The notes: generated from the sequence alone by a model not told the origin. 64,000 bases of DNA from Granulosicoccus antarcticus IMCC3135 (GCF_002215215.1 NZ_CP018632.1:3530501-3594500); one strand, 5' to 3'; counted from the first letter of the stretch, positions 51,322-61,018 are shown. Translations and numbers: made by a program.

Positions 51322-51481
51322 TGCTATCTCCACCTAAAGGTTCGCTTGAAAGCGACAGTTGCGCGGCGTCACCGAATTCGCATACCGGACGCTTGGATCT
51401 AGCATGGAGCATCAATCACGACTTGACAAGTGAATATAATTAGCAGTTAGTATCGAATAATCCGATGCAGAGGCCTTCAAC

Positions 51482-52327
51482 ATGAACATCGAGCACATTC
51501 GCGCATTTTTAGAGGTCACGGCAACAGGCAGTTTTCAACTGGCCGCCAATAAGCTGAACGTCACCCAATCCACGGTCAGTGCCCGGATCAAGGCGCTCGA
51601 GGATCGGTTGCGGCAACAACTTTTCCAACGCAAACGCAATGGGGTGGTATTGACAGCAGGAGGGCATCAGTTCCACAGCAGCGCAATCAATGTCGTACGT
51701 GCCTGGGAACGGGGACAGCAGGTTGTCAGCCTGCCAGAAGGTCAAAGCACGCTGATCAGTATCGGCATCGAAGAGAACCATTGGCCACTGCTGGTGACTG
51801 ATCTTCTAGCCCGCTTTGAATCCACTCTGCCAGATGTGGCCACCAGTGTTCTGGCTGAACCGTCGAATTTGCTGATGCAGAAACTGCGGGGAGGGCTGTT
51901 GGATATGGCGATCTTGTACGACCCTCAGCTTTGCGCCGAGGCCACCATTGAATTTCTGGTGCAGGAGGATCTGGTTATGTATTCCACCTCCCAACGAAAG
52001 GTTGAATCTGGAATCGTGCCTGGCTATGTTTTCGTGGACTGGGGTGACTCATTCCGTGCACTGCACAGCGCACATTTCCCTGGTGTTTTCAGTCACAAGC
52101 TTACATTGCGACAATCGTCGATTGCACTGGAACACATTCTCAAACATGGAGGGTCTGGCTATTTTCTCAAACGGATTGCGGATCCTCTTGTCGAGGCCGG
52201 TCGCCTGTTCGTTGTGAGTGAGGCACCTGTTTTACAGCGAGCATTGTTCGTTGCTGTGCGAACCGAGAGCGCCTCACCTGATTTGATCGCGACAGCCGTT
52301 AAGGCTGTGCGTGACACCATCGAGTGA
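51482..52327 (+). CDS. LysR-family regulator
   Basis: A 281-residue LysR protein. The helix-turn-helix is at about 3-60 (IRAFLEVTATGSFQLAANKL, NVTQSTVSARIKALE) with wing RQQLFQRKRNGVVLT; the effector domain is shorter than usual (about 90-275). It is divergent from the dehydrogenase/aldolase operon with 160 bases between starts and is followed after 36 bases by the enolase-superfamily gene, so it may control both. The region ahead of it has TTGACA at 51423-51428 and an ATCG...CGAT inverted repeat (51452-51466) as a possible binding site. Confidence 0.87.
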   Translation: MNIEHIRAFLEVTATGSFQLAANKLNVTQSTVSARIKALEDRLRQQLFQRKRNGVVLTAGGHQFHSSAINVVRAWERGQQVVSLPEGQSTLISIGIEENHWPLLVTDLLARFESTLPDVATSVLAEPSNLLMQKLRGGLLDMAILYDPQLCAEATIEFLVQEDLVMYSTSQRKVESGIVPGYVFVDWGDSFRALHSAHFPGVFSHKLTLRQSSIALEHILKHGGSGYFLKRIADPLVEAGRLFVVSEAPVLQRALFVAVRTESASPDLIATAVKAVRDTIE

Positions 52328-52363
52328 ACTCTCACTCCTCCTTTCTACTACCCTGGTTGCCCC

Positions 52364-53446
52364 ATGAAAATCACGCGCCTCAGAACCCGACTTGTCAATG
52401 TCCCGTTGCCCCGTCCGATCACTACGGCGATTCACAGTATCGAATCGGTCGGCTGTGTTCTGGTCGATCTGGAAACTGACGTTGGTCTGGTCGGGCAAAG
52501 CTATATATTCACCATCAATGCTACCCGGCTCAAGGCATTTGACGAGATGGTAAGAGGTTTTGCTCACCGTGTCGAAGGCATTGATCCTCATTATGTGACA
52601 GGTATGAACACAGCCATCTGGTCTGATATCAATCCGACCGGTTATGCAGGTGTCACCATTTCAGCCCTGGCTGCATTGGATACGGCTTGCTGGGATCTGG
52701 TAGGCAAGGCGGCAGGGCAGCCATTGCATTATATTTTCGGTGCTTGCAGAGATCGTATTCGCACCTATGCAAGTGGTGGGCTTTGGCTTTCCCAGTCCAT
52801 TGATGATCTGGCTATCGAGGCGCAGACGTTTCTCGATCAAGGATTTCGCGCTATGAAAATCAGAGTCGGTCATGCAGACCCTTGCATCGATGTCGAACGG
52901 GTAGGGGCGGTGCGCGAGGTCGTCGGGCCGGGCATTGAGCTGCTTACCGATGCAAACCAGGCATTGCAACCTAAACAAGCCATTCGACTAGGGCGGATGC
53001 TGGCCGAACTGGGTGTGTCCTGGCTAGAGGAGCCTGTCGATGTGCATGATCTGACCGGGCAGGCACAGGTGAGAGAGGCGCTGGACATCAACGTCGCATC
53101 AGGCGAGACGGAATGGACTCGCTACGGCATCCGACGCACCATAGAGGCAGGGGCTGCCGATGTGTTGATGCCGGACTTGCAGCGGATAGGCGGTCTGACT
53201 GAGATGCGTCGTGTGGTAGCGCTTGCCGAGGCGTACAGCCTTCCCATCTCGACCCATATATTTACCGAACACAGCCTTGCTATTGCAGGTTCAGCGGCTA
53301 ACTGTATCTCGGTGGAACACATGCCATGGTATGCCCCGCTATTTGTCGAAGAGCTGGAGATCGTGAACGGCGATATTCTGATTCCCAATAGACCAGGCTC
53401 AGGCTTTACATTTGACGAGACGGCAGTTGCCAAATTTGCACTGTAG
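52364..53446 (+). CDS. Enolase-superfamily sugar-acid dehydratase/racemase (mandelate racemase type)
   Basis: A 360-residue protein with the capping domain (1-115) and TIM barrel. Active-site elements: Lys165-x-Arg167 in MKIRVGHADP, metal ligands Asp196 (TDANQAL), Glu222/223 (WLEEP) and Glu248 (SGETEW), and the general-base His298 in ISTHIFTEHS. The K-x-R variant and the His place it in the mandelate-racemase subgroup, which dehydrates or epimerises sugar acids and related acids. With the aldolase and dehydrogenases across the divergent promoter it would supply a keto-acid. An ABC importer of the ProXWV type follows. The exact acid is unknown. Confidence 0.88.
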   Translation: MKITRLRTRLVNVPLPRPITTAIHSIESVGCVLVDLETDVGLVGQSYIFTINATRLKAFDEMVRGFAHRVEGIDPHYVTGMNTAIWSDINPTGYAGVTISALAALDTACWDLVGKAAGQPLHYIFGACRDRIRTYASGGLWLSQSIDDLAIEAQTFLDQGFRAMKIRVGHADPCIDVERVGAVREVVGPGIELLTDANQALQPKQAIRLGRMLAELGVSWLEEPVDVHDLTGQAQVREALDINVASGETEWTRYGIRRTIEAGAADVLMPDLQRIGGLTEMRRVVALAEAYSLPISTHIFTEHSLAIAGSAANCISVEHMPWYAPLFVEELEIVNGDILIPNRPGSGFTFDETAVAKFAL

Positions 53447-53638
53447 GATTAACAGGCAGGTTCTGGCCAGGTGCCTGCATTGGAATATTCGATATTAGAA
53501 AGAGATTATATTCGTTAGTCTGAAGAAGATCTCTCTTATACCATCAGCACACACTCAGAAGCTTCAAGAGTGATTGAGCGCAGGATGCGTGGTGAAGCGG
53601 TTCACTTAGCCGCACTGAGCAGGTAACGGGAGAACTAG

Positions 53639-54610
53639 ATGATATTTTCAAGGCCCAGGCTGATCTTGGCCGCTGTACTTCTGACAGCGGCGGGATCTCC
53701 CGCATTTGCCAAATGCGGTAATGTCACCATCACCGAAATGAACTGGTCGTCGGCAGCGGTTGTCACTTCTATTTCAAAATTCCTGATGGAGCAGGGTTAT
53801 AACTGTACCGTGACCACGGTTCCATCAGGCACTGTTACGGCCATCACGTCTGTTGCAGAAACGGGAGAGCCCGATATCGTCACGGAGCTGTGGTTGAGCG
53901 GTGTGCCCGCCTACGCTGAGTTGGAAGCAGCTGGCAAGATCAGGACTCTGACACATGTGCTTTCCGAAGGTGGAGTTGATGCCTGGTGGGTGCCGCAGTA
54001 TCTTATCGATGATCACCCCGAACTTGCCACAATGGAAGGCATTCTTGCCAATCCCGGGTTGGTGGGAGATCGGTTCCACAACTGCCCCGATGGCTGGGGT
54101 TGTAAAGTCACAAATGAGCATCTTGCACAGGCTTATGATCTTGCTGGGGCTGGGCTTGAAGTATTTGATCATGGCTCAGGAGAAACCCTCGCTGCAGCTA
54201 TTGCTGCTGCCTATGAAAGCAAAGAGCCCTGGTTCGGATATTACTGGGCACCTACCTCCGTGTTGGGGAAATACCCCATGGTCAAAATTGATCTTGGAAC
54301 CTTTGATAAGGCCATCCACGATTGCAATGCAGCGGAGGAATGTGCGACGCCCGGCAAGTCGTCTTACCCACCTGCCGAAGTAATCACGGCTGTGACTACT
54401 GATTTTGAATCGCGTCAGCCAGAGATCGCTGAGTTGATGTCACACGTCTCCTTCACTAACGAGCAGATGAGTAAGATTCTTGCCTGGCAAGAGGACAACA
54501 ATGCCTCCTCTGAAGAGACAGCTGTTCACTTTCTGACGAACTATCCGGACGTCTGGAGTACTTGGTTGAGCGAAGTGGCTCGCGAAAGGCTTTCGGCACT
54601 CTTGCAGTAA
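53639..54610 (+). CDS. Glycine betaine/proline-type ABC substrate-binding protein (ProX/OpuAC family)
   Basis: A 323-residue periplasmic protein with signal peptide (MIFSRPRLILAAVLLTAAGS, cleavage near AFAKCG). The OpuAC fold is clear: VTITEMNWSSAAVVTSISKF, VTELWLSGVPAYAEL, DAWWVPQYLIDDHPEL and WFGYYWAPTSVLGKYPMVKI. Aromatic residues Trp in EMNW, ELWL, WW and GYYWAP would form the cation-pi cage for quaternary amines. The two-Cys pair CPDGWGC suggests a disulfide. It is the first gene of a permease-ATPase set and follows the enolase-superfamily gene by 192 bases, so the ligand may be a betaine-like acid or an osmolyte. Confidence 0.88.
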   Translation: MIFSRPRLILAAVLLTAAGSPAFAKCGNVTITEMNWSSAAVVTSISKFLMEQGYNCTVTTVPSGTVTAITSVAETGEPDIVTELWLSGVPAYAELEAAGKIRTLTHVLSEGGVDAWWVPQYLIDDHPELATMEGILANPGLVGDRFHNCPDGWGCKVTNEHLAQAYDLAGAGLEVFDHGSGETLAAAIAAAYESKEPWFGYYWAPTSVLGKYPMVKIDLGTFDKAIHDCNAAEECATPGKSSYPPAEVITAVTTDFESRQPEIAELMSHVSFTNEQMSKILAWQEDNNASSEETAVHFLTNYPDVWSTWLSEVARERLSALLQ

Positions 54611-54675
54611 TTTCAGAGTACGCCGTATGCCGTTGATTGCGGCTAACACTTATCCAACTTCATGGAACAGGGCCG

Positions 54676-55704
54676 ATGGCACTATATAGCGATTTTTTTG
54701 ATTCAATGGGTCTGCGCGATTGGTGCGATGCAGGTACGACTGGTGGTCCTCAGACGATGGCCGATCTTCTTGCTCGCACCCATTCGGGTGAGGCTTCCGA
54801 AGCTTCCCAGATCGTCTTTCCCTCGTTGGATGTACTGCACAGCGCCTGCAGTGTCATTCCTCGAACTCGCGACTTTACCGCGGGGCTCGAGCATTACTTT
54901 CTCAGTGTCAAAGACCCGGTAAAATCAGTGTTGGGTCCGCTGACGCAGCCACTCAGCTGGGCGCTACAAGGTGCACTTGATCTTGTGCATGACTTGCCAT
55001 GGTGGCTGCTGGTTCTGACGCTTATAGTCATAGTGCAACTTGCAGCAAAGCGGGTACGAATCACGGTGTTCACCGCTCTTGTCTTCGCCATTCTGGCCTT
55101 CATTGATCATCTGGAACCCGCGTTGCAAACGTTGGCGATTATTCTGGTGTGTACGTTTATTTGCGTACTTGTTGGTGTGCCGATCGGGATAATGATGTCA
55201 AGAAGCTCTCGGCTTGAAAGGCTGGCAATTCCAGTACTCGATATGCTTCAGACCCTGCCAACATTTGTCTACCTGATACCACTTATTTTTTTGTTCAGCG
55301 TCACCGAGCCGAAGCTCTACGGTATCGCCATCATTCTCTATGCAATCGTCCCCGCCATCCGCTTGACCAATTTGGGAATCCGCCTGGTGGACAAGGATGT
55401 ACTGGAGGCGGCAGATGCCTTCGGTATGACCGCCAGGCAAAAACTGATACGCGTCGAATTTCCACTGGCACTGCCCAATATCATGGCAGGGGTGAACCAG
55501 ACCATCATGATGTCTCTTTCCATGGTGGTTATCGCCTCGCTGGTATCGGCTCCTGGCCTGGGTGCTCTGGTTTTGCGCGGTATCAACAAGCTGGAGCTTG
55601 GCGTTGGTCTGGTGGCAGGCTTGGGTATTGTGCTACTCGCCATTATGCTGGATCGTGTCAGCAAGGCTGCACTCGAGCGCATCAACAAGTCACATAAGGC
55701 ATGA
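54676..55704 (+). CDS. ProW-like ABC permease
   Basis: A 342-residue inner-membrane permease, using ATG 54676 (MALYSDFFDSMGLRDWCDAG). An unusual soluble N-terminal segment (about 1-75) precedes a helix pair and the MetI-like core: LVGVPIGIMMSRSSRLERLA, LDMLQTLPTFVYLIPLIFLF and the ATPase-coupling VDKDVLEAADAFGMTARQKL. Five to seven helices can be counted. Length and order match ProW of the betaine/proline system. Its TGA overlaps the ATPase ATG (ATGA-type), so both are translated from one mRNA. Confidence 0.88.
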   Translation: MALYSDFFDSMGLRDWCDAGTTGGPQTMADLLARTHSGEASEASQIVFPSLDVLHSACSVIPRTRDFTAGLEHYFLSVKDPVKSVLGPLTQPLSWALQGALDLVHDLPWWLLVLTLIVIVQLAAKRVRITVFTALVFAILAFIDHLEPALQTLAIILVCTFICVLVGVPIGIMMSRSSRLERLAIPVLDMLQTLPTFVYLIPLIFLFSVTEPKLYGIAIILYAIVPAIRLTNLGIRLVDKDVLEAADAFGMTARQKLIRVEFPLALPNIMAGVNQTIMMSLSMVVIASLVSAPGLGALVLRGINKLELGVGLVAGLGIVLLAIMLDRVSKAALERINKSHKA

Positions 55705-56750
55705 AAGCAATGGATAAGACTGACAGCCATATTTCGATCCGAGGCCTCTACAAGATCTTCGGGACCGAGGCTGAGGCTATGTTGCCTCTAGCCAAGAGTG
55801 GCATGAGTAAATCTGACATGCTTGCGCAGCATAAGCAGGTTTTGGGGCTGCGTAATATCAATATCGAGATCATGAAGGGAGAAATCACTGTCGTCATGGG
55901 ATTGTCCGGCTCTGGGAAATCCACTCTGATCCGCCATCTCAATCGTCTGATTGATCCTACCGATGGCGAAATTCTTGTCAATGGTAACGATGTATTGAAG
56001 CTGGATGAGAATGAGTTGCGCACACTGCGACGCACACAGATGTCGATGGTGTTCCAGAAATTTGCGTTGCTACCGCACGAAACCGTTCTGCAAAATACCG
56101 GCCTTGCGCGTAACGTTCGAGGAGAAGATATTGTTGAAACTGACAAGGTCGCACGCAAGTGGTTGAAGCGGGTAGGGCTGGAAGGGTCTGAGAATCTTTA
56201 TCCCAATCAGTTGTCTGGAGGAATGCAACAGCGTGTGGGACTGGCACGTGCGCTGACCTCTGATTCCGAGTTGATGCTGATGGATGAGGCTTATTCAGCT
56301 CTCGATCCATTGATCCGGTCCAGCATGCAGGATCTATTACTCGATCTTCAAAAAGATCTGAAAAAGACGGTTATATTCATCACACATGACCTGGATGAGG
56401 CATTGAAGCTGGCCGATCATCTGGTGATCCTGAAGGATGGCGAGATCGTTCAGCAAGGTGAGCCACAGGGCATCTTGTTGAGCCCGGCTGATCCCTACAT
56501 CGAAGACTTTGTCAGTGATATCAACCGAGCGCGAGTTATTCGGGTCGGATCGGTTATGAATGAAGATAGGTCCACTGTCACAGACTTGAAGATTGATGAG
56601 CAGGCAACATTGGAACAGGCCATTCTGGTGGCTCAAGGGCAGGCCGAAACCTCACTGACAGTGATGAGAGGCCATACACGAATAGGCACGCTCAAAATGT
56701 CGGATGTGCTCAGAGCGCTGGTCCCTCGGCGCTCTAGCACGAATTCCTAG
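55701..56750 (+). CDS. ProV-like ABC ATPase
   Basis: A 349-residue ATPase of the glycine betaine/proline type. The ProV-specific start SIRGLYKIFGTEAEAMLPLA is followed by Walker A GLSGSGKST, Q-loop VFQKFALLPHETVL, signature LSGGMQQRVGLARAL, Walker B LMLMDEAYSALDP (Tyr in place of the usual Phe) and switch THDLDEALKLAD. A C-terminal extension (about 270-345) with one CBS-like unit ends the protein, shorter than in ProV (400). That tail senses ionic strength in osmoregulated relatives; the short form may be a catabolic importer. The stop overlaps the convergent SnoaL stop in CTAG. Confidence 0.9.
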   Translation: MKAMDKTDSHISIRGLYKIFGTEAEAMLPLAKSGMSKSDMLAQHKQVLGLRNINIEIMKGEITVVMGLSGSGKSTLIRHLNRLIDPTDGEILVNGNDVLKLDENELRTLRRTQMSMVFQKFALLPHETVLQNTGLARNVRGEDIVETDKVARKWLKRVGLEGSENLYPNQLSGGMQQRVGLARALTSDSELMLMDEAYSALDPLIRSSMQDLLLDLQKDLKKTVIFITHDLDEALKLADHLVILKDGEIVQQGEPQGILLSPADPYIEDFVSDINRARVIRVGSVMNEDRSTVTDLKIDEQATLEQAILVAQGQAETSLTVMRGHTRIGTLKMSDVLRALVPRRSSTNS

Positions 56751-57130
56751 AACATCCCATTATCGTTAGCGCTTTCTGCCGGAATCACTTGCAGCACATC
56801 CCAGTGTTCGACAATCTTGCCGGCATCGTCGACACGAAATATATCGATACCGGCATATTCCAGTCCTTCAGGCCAGATCTGGTGGCAATGCAGGATCACA
56901 TGGTTTCCATCGACGAAGCTGCGTTTTATGTCGACATGCTTGCCCGGGAATTCATCGGCCATACGGATGAAATAGTCGATGAACCCCTGCTTGCCAGATG
57001 TCACATGTACATTGTGCTGAATGTACTCTTCACCGACGTAGCGCTTTATGGCTTCCGCCGGCTCGCAGTCATTGAACATCATTTCGTAGAATGCGATGAC
57101 GTTCTTTCTGTTCTGTTCAGGCGTTGTCAT
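56747..57130 (-). CDS. Single-domain SnoaL/NTF2-like protein
   Basis: A 127-residue cytoplasmic SnoaL-like protein, with the signature YVGEEYIQHNVHVTSGKQGF (His-Asn pair near 34-35), DEFPGKHVDIKRSFVDGNHV and the end EHWDVLQVIPAESANDNGMF. The C-terminus resembles the second repeat of the secreted protein at 4530-5384, so the two are paralogues. Some relatives act as polyketide cyclases or hydrolases and some are of unknown role. It lies downstream of the aldehyde dehydrogenase/SDR set on the minus strand with 35 bases between, so it probably belongs to that operon. Confidence 0.85.
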   Translation of the reverse strand: MTTPEQNRKNVIAFYEMMFNDCEPAEAIKRYVGEEYIQHNVHVTSGKQGFIDYFIRMADEFPGKHVDIKRSFVDGNHVILHCHQIWPEGLEYAGIDIFRVDDAGKIVEHWDVLQVIPAESANDNGMF

Positions 57131-57165
57131 ATCAGTATCGTTGTCGGTGAAAGGGGGTATAAAGC

Positions 57166-58611
57166 TCAGAAAGGAAAGTGCTGATGCGGATCTTCAATGG
57201 TTACCCAGCGTACCGAAGTGAAGGCATCAATGGCGGCCTTGCCTCCAAAACGTCCGTAACCACTGTCTTTCACTCCTCCGAAAGGCATCTGGGCTTCATC
57301 GGCAACAGTGGGACCATTGATGTGGCATATCCCGCTCTCTATCTGGTCGGCAACCGCCAATGCTCGCTGGATGTTGTTGCTATAGACAGCCGCCGACAAT
57401 CCGTAGGCTGTATCGTTGGCTACGTCAATGGCTTCCTGATCGCTGCTGACTCGGATGATTGGCTTGACCGGCCCGAAACTTTCTTCTGAATAGATTCTCA
57501 TGTCTGGTGTGACATTGTCGATCAAGGTTGCCTCTACGATGGTGCCGTTGCGTTTGCCGCCGGCAATGACTTTACCGCCTTTGGCAATGGCATCGGCGAT
57601 CAGGGCGTCCATTTTTTCCGCGGCAGCCGATGTAACCAGAGAACCCAGAACCACCTTTTCGCGAGGATTTCCCGCTGGCAGGGCATTGGCCTTGGCAGCA
57701 AAGGCTGCAATGAATTCATCGGCAATACCCTCTTGCACAATGACACGTTCAGTGGACATGCAAATCTGGCCCTGGTTCATGAATGAGCCGAAGGCTGCGC
57801 CATTGACGGCGGCCTGTACGTCGGCATCGTCGAGAATGACCAGAGGGGCCTTGCCACCCAATTCCAGCAATACCGGTTTCAGTTGTTCTGCCGCCTTTAC
57901 AGCGATGATGCGGCCAACACTGGTGGAGCCTGTGAAGTTGATGTGCCGTACCTCAGGTGCCGCAATCAATGCCGCGACAATCTCTGCCGCATCTGCAGGA
58001 TCATTGCTGATAACGTTCATGACACCCTCGGGAAAGCCAGCTTCTCTGAAGGCCTCGCCGATGGCCAGATGAGTGGCTGGGCAGAGTTCTGATGATTTCA
58101 AAATGGCAGTGTTACCACAGGCGATGGCCATGGCAACAGCACGTACGCCAAGGATCACAGGGGCGTTCCAAGGGGCAATTCCCAGACAAACGCCAAGCGA
58201 CTTGCGTTGCGCCATGGACAAAGTGCCGGGCTTGTTGGCAGGGATGATTTCACCGGTTATCTGCGTCGTCATGGCAGCTGCTTCTCGCAGAATTCCAGCA
58301 CCTAACATACAGTTGAAACCGGCCCAGGGCCCGGTGGATCCGGTTTCGGTGATCATGCACTGAATAATCCGATCCGTACTCGCCTCCAGAGCGTCAGCAG
58401 CTTTCATCAGCAAAGCACGACGCTCACTTGGCCCGGTGGCCGACCAGGCGGGATAGGCCGCAGCTGCCGCTCGAGCGGCTTTCAGTGCGTCTTCAACACT
58501 GGCTGCAGCTGCAGTGGTGGCAACCTCACCGGTGACTGGATCATGCCGTTGATAGGTTTGGTTGTTAGTTGCGGGCATGTCCTGGCCTGCGATCAATAGA
58601 GAAGTGTTCAT
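57166..58611 (-). CDS. NAD(P)-dependent aldehyde dehydrogenase (vanillin/salicylaldehyde-type)
   Basis: A 481-residue ALDH. Motifs: ISPWN-like GIAPWNAPVILGVRAVAMAI, cofactor strand GSTSVGRIIAVKAAEQL, the general base in LELGGKAPLVILDDAD, the nucleophilic Cys in MNQGQICMSTERVIV and YSEESFGPVKPIIRV. The pattern and the downstream GYGRFGGKAAIDAFTSVRWV resemble aromatic aldehyde dehydrogenases. It lies 12 bases after the SDR gene, so the SDR product (an aldehyde) is probably its substrate. It is 40-50 percent like the second ALDH at 59500-60921 by eye, an old duplication. Confidence 0.9.
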   Translation of the reverse strand: MNTSLLIAGQDMPATNNQTYQRHDPVTGEVATTAAAASVEDALKAARAAAAAYPAWSATGPSERRALLMKAADALEASTDRIIQCMITETGSTGPWAGFNCMLGAGILREAAAMTTQITGEIIPANKPGTLSMAQRKSLGVCLGIAPWNAPVILGVRAVAMAIACGNTAILKSSELCPATHLAIGEAFREAGFPEGVMNVISNDPADAAEIVAALIAAPEVRHINFTGSTSVGRIIAVKAAEQLKPVLLELGGKAPLVILDDADVQAAVNGAAFGSFMNQGQICMSTERVIVQEGIADEFIAAFAAKANALPAGNPREKVVLGSLVTSAAAEKMDALIADAIAKGGKVIAGGKRNGTIVEATLIDNVTPDMRIYSEESFGPVKPIIRVSSDQEAIDVANDTAYGLSAAVYSNNIQRALAVADQIESGICHINGPTVADEAQMPFGGVKDSGYGRFGGKAAIDAFTSVRWVTIEDPHQHFPF

Positions 58612-58623
58612 GTTTGTCTCCTT

Positions 58624-59409
58624 TTAGAATTCCATTACATCGGCAAGAATTGCGGCTTCGAGCCCGCCATCGCAGGCAAGGTTGCTACCGTTGACCCAAC
58701 GAGAACCATCTGATGCCAGAAAGAGGATAGAGGGGGCAATATCATTGGCGGTGCCAGCTCGACCTACCTTGTCAATGTCACTGTTCACCCGTTCGTCGCC
58801 CAGTACCGAGCGGAATTGCGTGAGTATCGGTGTTTCCACGGGACCAGGGCTGACAGCATTGACGCGTATGTTGCGATCCTTGAAAACGGGGTTGTGAGCG
58901 GCCTGATAGCTCCAGAGCAGCAGGAACTCCTTGGAGGTCGGGTAGGCGATTTCATCCGTGACACCATGATCAGAGGCAAAAGTGGCTGGGTCCGGAAATC
59001 CTTGAACGGCCACGGCAGCTTTGGCGCGTTGCAGATTCATTCGCCAGCCAAAGCCTGCAACGGAGGCGACATTGATTACAGAGGCATATTGGTTCATCTT
59101 CGGCGCAAGCCCCAGTGACAGCGCACGTAAGCCCAGGAAATTGACGGCAAGCGTTGGAGCAACGCCTGCGGTGCCGGACAGGCCCGCAACATTGGCCAGT
59201 GCATCGATACCCTTGGGCAACTGCTCAATGAGCGCATCGACGCCTTGTTGTGTGCCCAGGTCTGCTTGCAAAAATTGACCGCTGAGCTGATCGGGCTGAT
59301 TCCTGTCCACACCGTAGACATTGGCCCCCATGGACAGCGCCAGTTCGGCCGTACGTTTGCCGATACCTGAGGCGGCACCGGTAATGACAATGTTCTTACC
59401 CTGTAGCAT
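58624..59409 (-). CDS. Short-chain dehydrogenase (coniferyl-alcohol dehydrogenase-like)
   Basis: A 261-residue SDR. NAD-binding VITGAASGIGKRTAELAL, then LANVAGLSGTAGV. Catalytic Ser in INVASVAGFG and Tyr-x-x-x-Lys in AYPTSKEFLLLW. The short N-terminal half and the INVASVAGFGWRM/GVTDEIAYPTSKE spacing match the group of coniferyl-alcohol dehydrogenases and 3-alpha-hydroxysteroid dehydrogenases, which oxidise an alcohol to aldehyde. Gene order ALDH-SDR-ALDH on the minus strand suggests stepwise oxidation of an alcohol, aldehyde and acid, probably of plant or algal aromatic origin. This is inferred. Confidence 0.85.
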   Translation of the reverse strand: MLQGKNIVITGAASGIGKRTAELALSMGANVYGVDRNQPDQLSGQFLQADLGTQQGVDALIEQLPKGIDALANVAGLSGTAGVAPTLAVNFLGLRALSLGLAPKMNQYASVINVASVAGFGWRMNLQRAKAAVAVQGFPDPATFASDHGVTDEIAYPTSKEFLLLWSYQAAHNPVFKDRNIRVNAVSPGPVETPILTQFRSVLGDERVNSDIDKVGRAGTANDIAPSILFLASDGSRWVNGSNLACDGGLEAAILADVMEF

Positions 59410-59499
59410 TTGTATCTCCCTGATTGAAACTATAAATGATTTGGTATGTGAGTTGACAGTCGATAGAGTCGGGGCCGTGCCTGCAATACTCTGGTGTTT

Positions 59500-60921
59500 T
59501 CAGGCGCGGCTATTGTCTGTTTCCGAGAGGGTGATCCATCTCAGTTCAGTAAATTCATGCAGTGCCCAGCGTCCGCCAAAGCGGCCGTAGCCGCTGGATT
59601 TCACGCCGCCAAAAGGGGCATGCGGGTTGTCATCCACGGTTGCCCGGTTGATATGGCAAATGCCGCTGTGCAACTTTCCGGCAACGGCGAGGGCTCTGGA
59701 AACATCGCGACTGAATATGGCCACTGCCAGGCCGTATTCACTGTCATTGGCTATGGTGATGGCCTCCTGATCGTTCGCCACCCGCGTAATCGATAACAGC
59801 GGGCCGAAGACTTCTTCATTGTAGACGCGCATGTCAGGCTCGACACGGTCGAGCAAAGTGGGTTCCACGAACGCATCGCGAATACCTCCTCCTCCAACGA
59901 GGTTGGCGCCCTTGGATACAGCATCGTTGATCAATCCAGACAGCCTGTCCGCCGCCTCAAGACTAATGACGGGACCAATTTGTGTATCAGCTGCCTTCGG
60001 ATTCCCCACGACCATTTGTGCACGACCGGCTTCGATGCGTTTGATCAGTGCGTCAGCAACGGAATCGGCCACGATCAGGCGTTCGGTGGACATACAGATC
60101 TGGCCCTGATTCAGATAGGCGCCACGCAGAGCTGCCTCTGATGCCGCTTCCAGATCCGCATCCTCCAGTACCACCATGGTGGCTTGACCGCCGAGTTCCA
60201 GTAGTGAACGCTTCAAATGACTGGCGCACAATTCCGCCACACGTCGACCCACACGGGTAGAGCCTGTGAAATTGACTCGGCGAACAACTGGTGATTTGAT
60301 TAATGCTTCTACGATGGGTTCGCTATCCTGAGAGCGCGTGAGGAAGACCTCGGCGACGCCTTCTGGAAGTCCTGATTCGCGGATGGCATCGCCGAGCAAC
60401 CTGAAGGTCTGCGGTGCGATTTCGTTGCCTTTGAGCAATACGGTATTGCCACACAACAAAGGCGCTGCAATGGCCCGGATACCAAGAATCAAAGGTGCGT
60501 TCCATGGGGCAATGCCGAGACACACGCCACAGGGCGTTCGTTCAGCTCGACTGATGACGCCTTTTTCGTCGGGAATTGTCTCGATGCGATCAACTTCATC
60601 GGCATAACTGGCCACCGCTTCGAGCATCTCAACGGCGAATTCCACATTGTGTTCAGCCCAGGTTCGGGGGGTGCCGATTTCCCGAATCATGGAATCGCAA
60701 AACGTGTCGGACCACGCCTTGATAACCTGAGACAAGGCGATCAGTTTGCTGGCGCGGTACAGGGAGGTGGTGGAAGACCATGCCGGGAAAGCGGCGGCTG
60801 CACTGGCGATCAGATGCTGGCAGTGATCCAGATCACAGCTTGTTTCGCCAGGCTCCATAGAGGACACATGCGTCTCTTGATTTACTGCAATTTTATGCAT
60901 GTCTGATGGGTGTCGAGCCAT
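59500..60921 (-). CDS. Second NAD(P)-dependent aldehyde dehydrogenase
   Basis: A 473-residue ALDH. ATG 60921 is preferred because CGGAG lies 6 bases before it; ATG 60900 has none. Motifs: LGIAPWNAPLILGIRAIAAP, GSTRVGRRVAELCASHLKRS, LELGGQATMVVLEDADLEAA, the catalytic Cys in NQGQICMSTERLIVAD and YNEEVFGPLLSITRV, and the end GYGRFGGRWALHEFTELRWI. It is a clear paralogue of the ALDH at 57166-58611, with which it shares the GYGRFGG C-terminal motif. It is the first gene of the minus-strand operon and divergent from the AraC regulator, which probably activates it. Confidence 0.9.
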   Translation of the reverse strand: MARHPSDMHKIAVNQETHVSSMEPGETSCDLDHCQHLIASAAAAFPAWSSTTSLYRASKLIALSQVIKAWSDTFCDSMIREIGTPRTWAEHNVEFAVEMLEAVASYADEVDRIETIPDEKGVISRAERTPCGVCLGIAPWNAPLILGIRAIAAPLLCGNTVLLKGNEIAPQTFRLLGDAIRESGLPEGVAEVFLTRSQDSEPIVEALIKSPVVRRVNFTGSTRVGRRVAELCASHLKRSLLELGGQATMVVLEDADLEAASEAALRGAYLNQGQICMSTERLIVADSVADALIKRIEAGRAQMVVGNPKAADTQIGPVISLEAADRLSGLINDAVSKGANLVGGGGIRDAFVEPTLLDRVEPDMRVYNEEVFGPLLSITRVANDQEAITIANDSEYGLAVAIFSRDVSRALAVAGKLHSGICHINRATVDDNPHAPFGGVKSSGYGRFGGRWALHEFTELRWITLSETDNSRA

Positions 60922-61018
60922 GACAAACTCCGTTGATGGTTATTATGATCGATACAATTTCGCATTAAATGCTCATACTTGGGCATTCATTGCGTTTATT
61001 TGGAGGCGATATCCGCGA

